Shown: positions 53,148 to 64,000 of the stretch, piece by piece | Position numbering within the stretch: the stretch's first letter is position 1 | How the letters are laid out: each line of letters opens with the position of its first letter | DNA from: Phlegmacium glaucopus | Taxonomy: Eukaryota > Basidiomycota > Agaricomycetes > Agaricales > Cortinariaceae | Reading direction: 5' to 3' | Assembly: GCA_015039465.1 (NCBI GenBank) | Contig: MU129986.1 | Span: forward strand, 310,001 to 374,000 | Length of the DNA stretch: 64,000 nucleotides | Translations under genes and position numbers: made by a program | Notes under the pieces: model-generated | Seen by the model: the letters and a program-made list of their open reading frames with translations, nothing else | Told to the model about the DNA's origin: nothing | Databases searched by the model: none

Positions 53148-53174
53148 TAGCCAAGCGCGCTGTGTGACTAAACG

Positions 53175-53182
53175 CACGTGAT
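53175..53182. promoter_or_regulatory. CACGTGAT box upstream of the coiled-coil gene
   Basis: CACGTGAT 28 bp upstream of the start codon at 53147; another copy of the octamer seen upstream of IPI3, LEO1 and the Ubc2-type gene. Confidence 0.35.
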
Positions 53183-53262
53183 CGCGTTTGTGACACGTCA
53201 CAAACTAGAAATTCTGCACACAAGTTCATTATTTTGTTACGTGATAATATTTCAGTATTTCT

Positions 53263-55276
53263 TCAACCTTTCCTAGGCGGTAGGTTTTGTATCGAAGACC
53301 TCACTACATCCCACACAGCTCCTTGCAAGATCTCTACAGCTTTCCCGGCGCCGGCCAAAGTCTGGACCGCATTCCCAGCGAAATCCCATGCAAAATTCCG
53401 GGCCGGCGCTTCTTTTCCAACAGAATTGGTTTGAGCACCTGCGATTGTCATAATGGCTGCCTTCACGGAATCCAACTCATTCAATACTTCAATCCCAACC
53501 GACCGGGCCCATACGATTGGTTCCATGTCATTGGAATATAGTTTGTGGAGCTTGTCAATAGCAGACATCATAGTATGGTTTACGAGATATCTCTCTTGCC
53601 CATACGGCAGAAGAGCTGTGTATGATCCTAGTGTTTCGTCAAAGGAAATAAATTCTGGTAGAAAGGGGGATAGATAGACAGATGGTAACTCACCGATGTC
53701 CCCTCCAGAGAGCAAACTTGTGTGGATACACCTTGCAAGGCATTCAACATCGGCCAAACCTAGATTCAGGCCTTGGCCAGCTAATGGGTGAACTGTATGC
53801 GCCGCGTCGCCTACAAGGACCGTACGTGCCCCTTGACTGCCGCCAATGTACGACTCTGCGTGACTATATCTCAAGGGAAACGACGCCGCTGATCCTGGTT
53901 GTAGCTCTGCTACCAAGGGTGGAAAGAACTCCGAACCAATTGGGGGTATACCGAGCTGGTCAGTGGATTTGACTAATGCCGACGCATGTGCCGAATTCTG
54001 GTCAATACCATGAGAGCATTCACGCCAGCGAATTTCTTGTTGAATTTCTTCAGGCGTAATGGAGGCGCCAGCTGCATGAGCCTCCAGGATTCGTTGATGC
54101 AGGTATTTTATTGATATGTAAGGCAGCCTAAAAGCAGCATTGATCATGCTGGCCAGAACGGCTGGATCACAAGCAAGGAGAGCAGCAGCTATATTGGGTT
54201 TCGTCGACCACACAAGGGACGACCTGGTAGGGGCAAGGGGCAAGAAGGCGATAGGACCCGTGGGCAGGAATCGTTGATACCCTGTAGTGTTTGGACCTTC
54301 GTATGCCCCCCGAGGAGGATGGAACATGGTGGCAACGATTCCCTGAGCATCGTAAGCCCATCCGAAAGCAGGTATCCCGGCGTATGACCGAACAGGGGAG
54401 TTAAATCCGTCAGCCCCAACCTGCAAAATGAATGCGCATGAAGAAGATCCTATACGACATGATATAATTCTTACCAATAGTCTTGCTCTCAGAACTAGAT
54501 TATTATCAAGATGGACAACGGGCCATCCACCACGGCCCGTTTCATCTCTGCTGATGGAGGTTACTTTCGTATTATCCAGTATCCGTACGTCAGGAATAGT
54601 CTCCAAATGGTGGAGAATGCCCCGTTGCAAATTAAGGTTTTCAGTCAAGCGAGCCATGCCAGATCCTGATGTTTCTGGTGATAGATCTTCAGCGGTGAAT
54701 TCTAGACGCGCGTCAGATATGCCATCCCAGACCTAGAGTTTCAAATGAATATCAATTTCACGCAGGCTAGCCAGTGCGGCGTTACATTCAGTCTATCAAT
54801 AGCACAAGTGCGCTTTTCGTCAACAAAACCCCAGGCGCCAGTTTCTAGTTGTTTAAATTAATGATTGTACTAGGGCTTTTTTACAGTAGAAAGGTACCCT
54901 ACCTTTTAAAAAGGACTGAGAAGCGCTAGTAAGCGAGCTAACACGGTTTGAAAAAGTGCCTGGTGGTGGAGCCCAATTCTTGATTTTATTTAAATCTGAA
55001 CCTTCAACCAAAGTTATGCTGACGTTTTGGCGAACAGAAGGTGACGATCCTATAATCTCATTAATGTCTTGCGTGTTCAGTAAAGGCACAAAGTTCACCT
55101 AGTGCATTGGCCAAGGCAAGACCAGCAGGCCCACCTCCGACTATTACAATGTCACTCTCTACCAAATGAGGAGACGCATGAGTAGATAAAAGTCGATTTC
55201 GATGGGTCAAAAGAGGTTGTCGATATATTTTATAACCCAGACAACAAGATGTAATGGATATTGGTTTCAAGGACAT
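53263..55276 (-). CDS. COQ6: Ubiquinone biosynthesis monooxygenase Coq6
   Basis: Flavin monooxygenase of the mitochondrial CoQ synthome that hydroxylates C5 of the benzoquinone ring. The N-terminus (MSLKPISITSCCLGYKIY ... NRLLSTHAS) looks like a mitochondrial presequence. FAD motifs: SDIVIVGGGPAGLALANAL, RARLLV joined to GADGFNSPVRSYAGI, and VLVGDAAHTVHPLAGQGLNL. Family blocks TNRVSSL-like FSNRVSSLTSASQSFLK, KRTCAIDRLN, GYQRFLPTGPIAFLPLA and RYLVNHTMMSAIDKLHKLYS are present. C-terminal exons run on to NLPPRKG, TGA 53265-53263. Start taken at the first ATG, 55276. It is divergent from SEC6 with 105 bp between start codons. Confidence 0.92.
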
Positions 55277-55381
55277 TAAACAATAAAGCAGACAGAGTCG
55301 CCGGGCCGAGGACCAGAACAACACTGTGATGGTTGATCACACAGTTGCCTTGTACACCTCTCTCCTTATACCCAGCTGACC

Positions 55382-57795
55382 ATGGCAGCCGCTCCTGGGT
55401 CCATATCTGCTGCTCAGGCCATTGGAGAATATCTACAGGCCCCAGATGATCTTGTCAAAGTATCTGCATTCAGGAAGAAATTGGAAAAAGAGAAGGCCTC
55501 GATAGATGCCAGACTTAAGAATGGAGTCCAGGAACAACTACAGGCTACAAGGCTTGGCTTGAAGAAATTCTTGGGTACTCGAGAAAATGTTCAAACTATC
55601 AAAGACGAGATGATGACCATCGAAAAGGAATGTGAGGAACCCTCCATCCGAGTAGCAACCTTTGACCAAATCGGCAGGGTATGTAAATTCCTTATTACTA
55701 CTAGAGAATGCGGCCTCTGAAATGTGGATAGGTATCTATGGTTCATCGTAACTTTGAGTCGACGGAAGAAATGGTCAACAATCTACTGGATATGGCACCA
55801 CAACTAGACGCTTTGGAACATATGTTAGCATCGGACAGCCGAGAAATTGTAGGGCCAGCGCCAAACCTGCTCGTCATCCATTTCCAACTCAATCAATTGG
55901 AAAGTTTTCGTAACCAAACTATGCACCAGGCTAAGAAAGCGTCGGCACATTCTCAAAACACTTTGGCAAGGTGGTTCGAACGTCTGGATAAAGTTATCGT
56001 CAACTTTGACGAATATTTACTGCGGTTGGCCCGGAATGTGTTGAACCTAGTTCGGGCAGGCCACACAGATGTCGTGGTCAAACTGATTAAAATTGCAGAC
56101 ATCGAAGGCAAGGAAGATGAAAAGGTAAGAGTAACTTGTATAAATTTCTCCTACTCCTTCTAATTGTAAACTTGTGACAGTCACTGGTCATGCGATTCGT
56201 TAAGAAGGCAGCAAAACTCGATGCTGCCCTGAAGTTTAAATCAATGCAAGCAAACGCCCGTGTACTCAAGCACTATCGCTCAAAAATCATCAAAGCCATC
56301 ACGCATTCCATTCATAGTAAAGTTGAAGGCGCATATAAACGCTGTGAAGACGATGCAGTCTCTTTCCTTCGTAGCTTGGTTTGGCTCTATCAAGATATCC
56401 TCAAGGTGGAAAGCGACGTTGTCCCATGTTTCCCTCCCGACTACGAAATCTACGCCTTGTATCTTCGAGAATACCACAAAGCTCTTAACAACGTCGTGAA
56501 AAAGATCGCTGCCTCAAAATCTGATGCAAGCGTGTTGTTAGCCCTTTACGAGTGGTTAAAGGAGTACAAAGCAAACATGAAGGAACTTAACGTTTCTCCT
56601 GAACTGCTTGATCCACCATTGCTCGATGGAAAGGAACAATCACTTATCGAGGATTACGTGCACCTTATAATTAAGAAACTGGATGAATGGTCATCGAATC
56701 TTATGAAAACAGAAGTTGCGGAATTCGTTAAACGAGACGAGCCACCCGAACTCGACAGTGACGGCCTGTACGGCACACAGGGCGGAATCATCTTGTTCCA
56801 GATGGTAAATCAACAAATCGATCTCGCAACAGAGAGTGGTCAAGGGGCTATTTTAGCCAGGGTTGTTGGCGAAACCAATCGCGTGATGCGCGGGATACAA
56901 GCCCAATGGTCCAAAGTGGTGGACGCCGAATTTAAGAAGCAGATCGAAAAACCTGAGGAGGTGGCTGGAGGTCTTGTGGAATACTGCATCGCATTAGCCA
57001 ACGACCAGATAAAATCTGCCGATTTCGCAGAAGCGCTCCTTGCTCGTCTGGAACCTTTGGTATCCGATAAATACCGCGTCCCCATCAATGAACGTCTGAA
57101 TGATGCTATTGATGGATACCTCGATATTGCAAAGAAATGCATGCAAACGCTCATCGACATCATCTTCAATGACCTGAAAGTCGCCACCAAGAATCTCTTC
57201 CAACCTCCCTGGTATGACGGTATCATGCGACAAATTGTCGAAACCATGCGTGACTATATGGCCGATTACCAAAGTTACCTCAATCCCGCGTTGCTTGAAT
57301 TGTTGGTGGAGGACCTGATCGATACTTTCCTGTTGACCTATCTGAATGCGTTGGCGAGCGCTACTAAACTCAAGATGCCAGCGGCTGCCGAACGTCTGAA
57401 GGAGGATGTAACGGAAGTTTTTGTCTTTTTCAGCACCTTAGCTCCAGCAAAGGATGTTGAAGCTCGCTTTGAGGTTCTTGAAACGATCCTTGCTATGCTG
57501 GAAGCATCAAAGGATATAGCCTTCCTATCGTTCTGGTCGTTTGCAAAAGTACACGGCCCTAATATTGCATTTGTGGAAGGTCTAATGAAAGCAAGAAGCG
57601 ATTTCGATCGGTCGACTGCTAGCGAGGTAATGGAAAGTATTAAACGAAAAGCCAAGGATGAAGAGTTGACCGATCGTGAGTGCCAACATTCCCCCCATGT
57701 TCATAGACTCACACAGTTCCTATGCAGCTTCCGAGCCAACGATTATGAAGAGGGTCAACGTTCAAAATGCATTTAGTAGATTCCTTCGGACATGA
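55382..57795 (+). CDS. SEC6: Exocyst complex subunit Sec6
   Basis: Sec6/EXOC3 subunit of the exocyst, which tethers secretory vesicles at growing tips and septa. The coiled-coil N-terminus reads AIGEYLQAPDDLVKVSAFRK and RLGLKKFLGTRENVQTIKDE; the helical rods include YQDILKVESDVVPCFPPDYE, LYLREYHKALNNVVKKIAAS, EQSLIEDYVHLIIKKLDEWS, ILFQMVNQQIDLATESGQGA and YMADYQSYLNPALLELLVED. The long exon 56190-57674 holds most of the protein. A last exon, reached by a GTGAGT donor, adds PSEPTIMKRVNVQNAFSRFL and TGA at 57793-57795. Length of about 750 residues is normal. Confidence 0.93.
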
Positions 57796-57893
57796 ACATG
57801 TTATGTCACATTTATTGGATTTGCACATTGTATTTCTACATTCCACATAGACTGTTTATTATCCATTAAATTATTCCTTTGCTTGTCTACACT

Positions 57894-60800
57894 CATTCGG
57901 TTTTGGTCTTATCCATAACAACACTCTGATTTGACCTATCCGGTAAGGCAGCGGCAACCTGATCTATCTTCTTGAACTGCCATGGGAAACGAGAGGGATA
58001 CAGGAACGGCCGCAAGTCAAAACCTATCAGAGAAAGTGAGCCAAATAGAATTTAAGCAAACACGACTGGAGACACTTACGGTTATCATCTGGACTGTAAG
58101 ACTCCTGGTTACATCGTCAACTTGAGTGTGATACAGCTTGAAAGAAATTATTTAGGCTCACCGCGTGGTAGGCTGGCGTCAAAGTCGTCATCTTATGTCG
58201 ATTTCGCGCGTGTTCAAAGTAAAATAACTTGACTTTCTCAGCAATCTAACCCCTGTCAGTCCTTACTCTTGCGGAATAACATATACAGTTACCTGAAGTG
58301 GCGACAAAATGGAACCCCACTCATGGATGAGCTTTGTGAAAGTGCTATACGGCCCACATTTCTCTATTTTTCGCAGTCGTCCAAAGACTGATAACTCGTC
58401 GTAGGTCATGCCCATGTCCGCCTGGAAGTTCATCATGGATCAGACAAAACAATGTGAAGAAAGTTGGCTTTACTTCATCCGACTGTACATAGGTTTCCGA
58501 GATTGGCTCCAGTTCAGCGGTTGGGACGGCATCCAGAAAACTGTTTTAGGTTATCAGAAAAGGACAGTAATGGGAGGGAGATCTGTTTATACCCCTTCAA
58601 AATAGGGAGGTTGAAATCAGTTTGAGCATAAGCGATAAACTTCTTCAAATCTGTTTTACTGATCCCGCCGATTGGATTGATATCCGCTGTCCGCCAAGTC
58701 AGTTGAATAATGACAATGGAAAAAAATCATGAACCTGAAGAGCAATCGTATTTCGTGAGATACCCACGGAGACTGCAGGATACTGTCAGCCTGGATTTTC
58801 TAGCCCTACCAAGACTATGCTGCGCTCACCTTTCGTCGACATTGGCACTTCCAAGCACAAGCAAGCCACCACTTTTCCCACGTACCCATGGTAGAAGCTG
58901 TGCAAATAAATACGACAGAACCATACGAAGCCTTGCCTTATCGAGTGATAGAGGTATAAGAAATGGATGTGTCAGGTTTCAAGAGAAAGTCACCTGGATA
59001 TTCTGCAATGCAAGATTCTCTGCATTTGAACCTCCTTGCTGCCTGAACTGGGGTCGAGCGCCTGTGACCAGAGTAAAGAGCTGGCGGACTGCAGTAACAA
59101 CTGAGTCCATGTTTAAATCGACATGGTAGCTGACATATCATGGATTAACAAGAGCTCATTTTCTCATCACTGCTCATACCTTCCGATAGCTGTTGACAAC
59201 TGCTTAGCCCGCCGGCGAGTTTCCGCACTTGAATTCTCAGTGCCCATATAGCAAGTATGGAATATCCTGCTTGCAAATTCTCTCGGATCTAACGGTAGGT
59301 AATCTGAATCTTCGGGCTCGCCAGTGATGCGCCTTGCGTCTGCAATAACTTGCAATTCTAGTAGTAACATTGTTAGGTCCTTATTTGAAGGCACTGAGTC
59401 GAAGAATGTACCTCCTCGACCAGCTGCTGCAGCAACTAGACGACACATAGAGTAGACAATCACAGCAGTTGCACAGCTATCGATTCCTCCGCTGAGAGGA
59501 ATAAAATAACCCTGGGTGCGCGAGCGCCTGAGATAGTCCCAGAGCCAGCAAGCGGGTCCTAATCTGTGAGAGAGAATGAGAAAAATGGAGACGTAGAGCA
59601 ACAATACTTACGCAATTTCTTCCTCTGGCGTGTGGTATCTTACTGGAATGGATTTAGTTCCCACCAATGCGACCATGTCCTCCTCTCGAACTTCATCAAA
59701 TTTTCCGCTCGTTAAGGCAAACGGAACTTCAACCCTGTAATACCTCTCTGATGTAGCAGCTTGCATGTTCCTGCTACTCTTAGCACGATGTGCACGTACG
59801 TCTTCGATATCGATTGTAGCGCTGATAACTTCGACGTCTGATAAGGAAAACTGAGATCCTTGGGCAACTATTCGGCCATTGACAGCTATCATAGCAGATC
59901 CGTCGTAATATAACCGATCGCCGTCGCAACCTTGTTGATTCGCGTATAGATAAATACCACCAAGCTGCATGCGTTTTGACCAATGTGGTTCTTGGGATGG
60001 AAAGCTGTCAACATACCTTGAGCGTGGCTTCTTTTATCAATTCTACCCGTGTGTAGAGTTTGCGCAGTTCGTGGTGGCTTCCACTGGAATTTGTGAAGAT
60101 TTCTACACCGTCTAAACCCATGAGGATGTGAGGGCTATTTTATAGTGCCAATCAGAGATCGGGTTGAATTGTTGAAATGCGTAGGCTATCAGACCTCGCG
60201 GGGGTGAAGAGTTCTTCACATAATTCTACGCCGATGCACGTATCGAGCGTACTAATGACTGCGTCTCCAAATGGCACTTTAATCTGTGGGGAGGAAGGTC
60301 GGGAATTTACGGGTGTATTTAACAAAGAGAATTAACCTGTTTGGTAACTGCTTGAACAATCCTTGGTAGATAATGGTCTTCCCATTGTCGATGTTTTGAC
60401 CAAGGAGTAAAATATCGCAATTCACGGTAATTTCCATCATTTGCTAGCCACATTTTGGGCCGAATGAGAAGAATTTGTCTATCATGGATAATGACTCGGC
60501 AGTTGTAGATCACATTCTTGTGTACGATTGGCCTAGTTGGAAGTGTGAGTTATCAGGTGTTCAAGAAAATCTGATGCTTTACAGACATGCCAATGTCGCA
60601 GATGATGCCCATCGTCTCTTCAGACGCCAAGATCTTGGCGAGAACCTCCCATGAGTGAAGGATGGTATCACCTATAAAGAACAAAGAATAGTTAAGATGA
60701 GAAAAACGGTCAAGAAGTTTGCTTACCTTCTAAGAAATGATCTAGACAGCCATATCCACTGTTCGCAAACCGATGAATTAAAAATCGTTGGATTAATGCC

Positions 60801-61117
60801 ATGTAACAACTGACGGTATTTCGAGTTCGGGTCCAACTCTCAATGTAGCTCCTCGACCCTTGGCAATGATAATACTTGCCAAAATTCTCTCAAAATTACC
60901 CTTGGAAAGTAGATTCAATAGATGAAAGCTATATGAGGGTGTTGTTCGATTACTTGGAAATCAAGTGCCCATTGATTAAGCGAACTGAGGTGACCGATAA
61001 GCACAAAATATAGGCAAGTAGGTTCAGGAATGAGTACCAGCTGGAAAAGAATGCGTTAAATCACGAAGAAAGAGAGAGGGAGAGGTCATACGTTGCCAAA
61101 GTTATAAGGTGACCCAT
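57894..61117 (-). CDS. QNS1: Glutamine-dependent NAD+ synthetase Qns1
   Basis: Makes NAD+ from deamido-NAD+, ATP and glutamine. The start MGHLITLAT joins through short introns to [10 protein letters not shown] and [20 protein letters not shown], the usual N-terminus. The nitrilase-type glutaminase domain includes [33 protein letters not shown] with the catalytic Cys, and [20 protein letters not shown]. The synthetase domain has the pyrophosphate loop [42 protein letters not shown] and, near the end, [19 protein letters not shown] and [20 protein letters not shown] sequence, ending VVMDKTKTE. More than ten short introns; some joins at 58.1-59.0 kb were not resolved base by base. Confidence 0.9.
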
Positions 61118-61203
61118 TGTTATAGTTGATAAGTACTCTTAGGTTCAATATCGGTCCGAGAAAACATATGCTCTATTATGTAATAATGCGTTCACAAGTA
61201 CAA

Positions 61204-64000
61204 CTAGGGTAGGGTAGTATTGGCGTAAGAAGGGGGAGCTATAGGTATCATTAATATGAGTTTTCACAGATCAAATAGCATATCACTTACCAGAAGTACG
61301 AGCCCCATTTCTCAGGAGAGTCGCCATTGCTGCTCTCTCTTCATCCGAAAAAGTGTCAGCCAGGCGCATGAAACAATCCATGGCTGCTTTACGATCGTCC
61401 TTGGTCAATTCAATCATTTGACGCAAGAGATAGTCTGCATTGAGCTGAGCAAGGGTCGCCGACAAATCCAATTTCTCAATCGCCTCTGCCATCTGGCGAT
61501 ATTCCGTTTTCGAATCAATTGCTGCGATTGAATTCAGTAAACGCGATCGATAATCAAAGGTCGAATCAGGAGCTGCTTCTTCAAGATGCGCAATAGCGAC
61601 AGAACGAGCAACACGAGCACGAACTGCCCAATAAAAGTGGCGTCTAGCATTCTTCCACACCGCAGGTTTAGCGCAACCTTTGGCTTCCATACGACCTGTG
61701 CGACTTTAAACCTAATGTTAGACAATGACACATATTAATTAATTAAAGACTTACTCGTGGAGGTCGGCATAAGCCAGGGCGATTTGTTTATATGTCGGTT
61801 GAAGAAGGGTTTCCCGTGCAGTCAAAGCGATGCCAGCCGCAGCCCTCTCCTCAGAAGATTTGGAAGGGTCTTTGCTCTCTTGTTTTAATGTTGCGTAAGT
61901 AGAATCAAGTCTTTCCATTAAGCCCAAGATCTTGTCGCGACGCATCTTTATTTCCACGATGCCCTCCGGTTCAAGGACACCAGCGCGCGCATCAACATCA
62001 GCATACATTTCCATCTGCTGGGGATTGATTGCAGGGTCCAGAACAACCCAAGCTCCGCCCCGAAGTTCACCATTGGGTACGATGTAGACAAAGACAGGTT
62101 GCTTATAACTCGATAGACCATCCACAATCTTTGAACCTTGCTTCAGAATCTCGTCATACATATCTTGTTGTCCTCCAGAGAACCCACGCCAGTTGGCGAA
62201 GATGATCAGAGGAAGTCCTTCACGGTTGAAATCGAATATTGCCTGAGCAGTTTTGTAGGCAGAGTTGGGATACCACACCTGACCAGCTTCCATGATGCGT
62301 TGCTCGAAAGACGATGGGTTTGCTGGATCAGCGGGAACGACCCGTTCAATGGTACGAGTTTCAACAGCGATCACACCCATTGGAATCCCACCAAGACGCG
62401 CACGTCCAACGACGACAGTTTGGGCCCAACCACTCAAGGTCTCCTGGAAAGACCCTTTATCGAAGAATCCACTCGTCCATTGAGACGAAGCCTCGTCCGT
62501 TTTGCCTGCAATGAACCATCGTGGGTCATAAGCACCTTTTGGTGGCATATATTCAATGTCACGATCCCAAGTATCAGGAGTGACGCGGATGGGTAAGGGT
62601 CCCTTTTTGACTGTTGGAACGTATGAAAGCCATTCCAGGATGTGTGTTGCTCCCTGTAAGTCGCTGCTGGCAGTCAAATGAGAAACACCATTCTTGAACA
62701 TAATTTGCGTGCCACCGAGTTGCAAATTAGAGGTGTAGACTTCCCTTCCAAGAACCTTGTTCAAGGCGGGGGCACCAGTCAAGATAATAGGCTGACCCTC
62801 GACTTGAACGGCCCGCTCTCCCAAACGAACAAGGTAAGCACCAATTCCCACCGATCGAGCAGTAACGAGGGTAATGGTGAAAATGTCATCATAAGCGCGG
62901 GATGTTTCTCCAGCAATAAGCCCTGATCCTTTCAAGCATTCTACACCCAGGCCATCCTGAAGACCAATGACGTCGGTAATTTTGAACCGGCGCTCACCAT
63001 CTTCCTCGATCTCCACCGTTCTGACGCAATCACCCTTCTCTTGAAGCTTCAAATTGTTCTCTGGGGTAAGATACAAGTAGTTGACTCCCTTTTCAGGATG
63101 AGCAGCATCATTCCACGCAGCAGAGAAAAGCGGAAGGGCCTCCTCAGCCAAACCGATTCTGGCACCGGAATTTGCTGATAGATATATGCGAGGCAAGCCC
63201 AGGTCACGGGCATACTGAGTAACAAGATAGAAGAATTGATCTTCAATCGGACCAAATGAACCGATTTTATACGTGATGTCGTTAGCAACGACTACGACCT
63301 TTCGGCCCTGTGGGCACTCGGGAGTCCTTAATGTGAAGACCCACCCAACCATTCCAAAGTTATTGTTGCCCGGCGCTCGATCGACTTCAGTGAGATGATC
63401 GTGCTCATCCAGAACAAGCTCCTTTGATTCTAAAAAGACTTTGGGGACGATAAGGGAGGAATCAATGGATCGGGCTTTAATCCAGACGTTATGCAAAGCT
63501 TTCGAGAATAGGTCGGGGAAGTCGTAAACGTATGTTGTACCGATGAGATGCGCTTGGTAGCGTTTAGGTTGTAGGGACTCCTTGGTAGGATATGCTTGGT
63601 GAACAGGCTGCAAATGTAAAGGACCCTTTTCACCGATTGATTTGAGAATCGTGGTGCCTTTGTCAGTGGTTATCTCTTGATATCCACGATAATGGACAAT
63701 GAATCCAGAAACGTTCTCAATGACACAACGAATGGGCGTGACGTTGCCTTCACTATCTTCAAGAGAGATCCGAATCTCAGAACCAGTGACATGAAGGCGC
63801 CATAGTCTCTTGCCGTGTCGTTCGATGAAGCCGGATATGGCTGCAAGAACGTCCTCGTACTCGACCGCTAGATTGTAAACGAAGTTCATGAATATGTGGT
63901 TGCAATCCGCATGGCGATATTCGGCGCTAACGATTTCTAGGGCATCTAGAATGCTTGTTACCAGGCGATCTGTTTCGGAAACAAGATATTCTGCAGTGCT
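61204..64000 (-). CDS. ACC1: Acetyl-CoA carboxylase, C-terminal part (runs off window)
   Basis: 3' part of the multidomain acetyl-CoA carboxylase that makes malonyl-CoA for fatty acid synthesis. The frame is open to the right edge (ending TAEYLVSETDRLVTSIL), so the biotin carboxylase and BCCP parts lie beyond the window. Seen here: the end of the central domain (SGFIVHYRGYQEITTDKGTT) and the whole carboxyltransferase domain: VANDITYKIGSFGPIEDQFF, RIYLSANSGARIGLAEE, NLQLGGTQIMFKNGVSHLTA, VVVGRARLGGIPMGVIAVET, FANWRGFSGGQQDMYDEILK and GELRGGAWVVLDPAINPQ. The tail has LDSTYATLKQESKD and IALAYADLHE, then an intron and RTGRMEAKGCAKPAVWKNAR. A final splice (GTAAGT at 61288, TATAG acceptor) ends the protein APPSYANTTLP with TAG 61206-61204. 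Confidence 0.95.

Noticed and set aside
53263..57795. COQ6 and SEC6 as a functional pair because of their shared promoter
   Set aside because: Tight divergent pairs are common across this window and the two roles are unrelated; compactness alone explains it.

Overview
This window is nuclear DNA from a filamentous basidiomycete, most likely a mushroom-forming agaricomycete. Genes are dense (about one per 2 kb) and split by many 45-65 nt GT-AG introns. Protein families are typically fungal: Tul1/Dsc1, Leo1, Nnf1, Ipi3, Qns1, Coq6, Sec6. One gene has the SAM-RA-SH3-SH3 layout of Ubc2, which is characteristic of basidiomycetes. I cannot name the species. Exon joins were read by eye from splice sites and reading frame; coordinates given for spliced genes run from start codon to stop codon and include introns.

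Left part (1-42.2 kb). A compact housekeeping block, often in tight divergent pairs: TMEM14 protein (-), IPI3 (-) / DnaJ (+), a tandem pair of Ste50/Ubc2-type MAPK adaptors (-), a large disordered protein (+), BRAP2/Etp1 (-) / CoA-type Nudix hydrolase (+), Vma12-like (-) / ataxin-10 (+), LEO1 (-), an uncharacterised protein (+), cytosolic AsnRS (+), DPH5 (-), F-box protein (+), cytochrome c (-), a small unknown gene (-), NNF1 (-) / TUL1 (+), a small basic protein (+), RIB3 (-) / phosphate carrier (+), a conserved fungal protein, and a small Pro/Ser-rich protein just behind it.

Middle part (42.2-50.6 kb). A gene-poor accessory island. It holds a TATA-driven gene for a putative small secreted protein whose second part is amplified as five exon-intron cassettes; a pair of diverged ~180 bp direct repeats on either side of it; an orphan WD40 exon pair; a 627 bp non-autonomous hAT-like element with perfect 21 bp inverted ends and an 8 bp target duplication; and one conserved hypothetical gene. 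A tRNA-Gly(GCC) with a 10 nt intron lies just beyond.

Right part (51.9-64 kb). Housekeeping again: a coiled-coil protein (possibly HAUS4-like), COQ6 (-) / SEC6 (+), QNS1 (-), and the 3' part of acetyl-CoA carboxylase (-), which runs off the right edge.

Themes: signalling (Ubc2 pair, DnaJ), ribosome and translation (IPI3, AsnRS, DPH5, tRNA), mitochondrial respiration and cofactors (cytochrome c, COQ6, phosphate carrier, RIB3, QNS1), secretion and membrane quality control (SEC6, TUL1, Vma12). There is no sign of a metabolic cluster. The most unusual part is the cassette gene at 43.9-45.1 kb.
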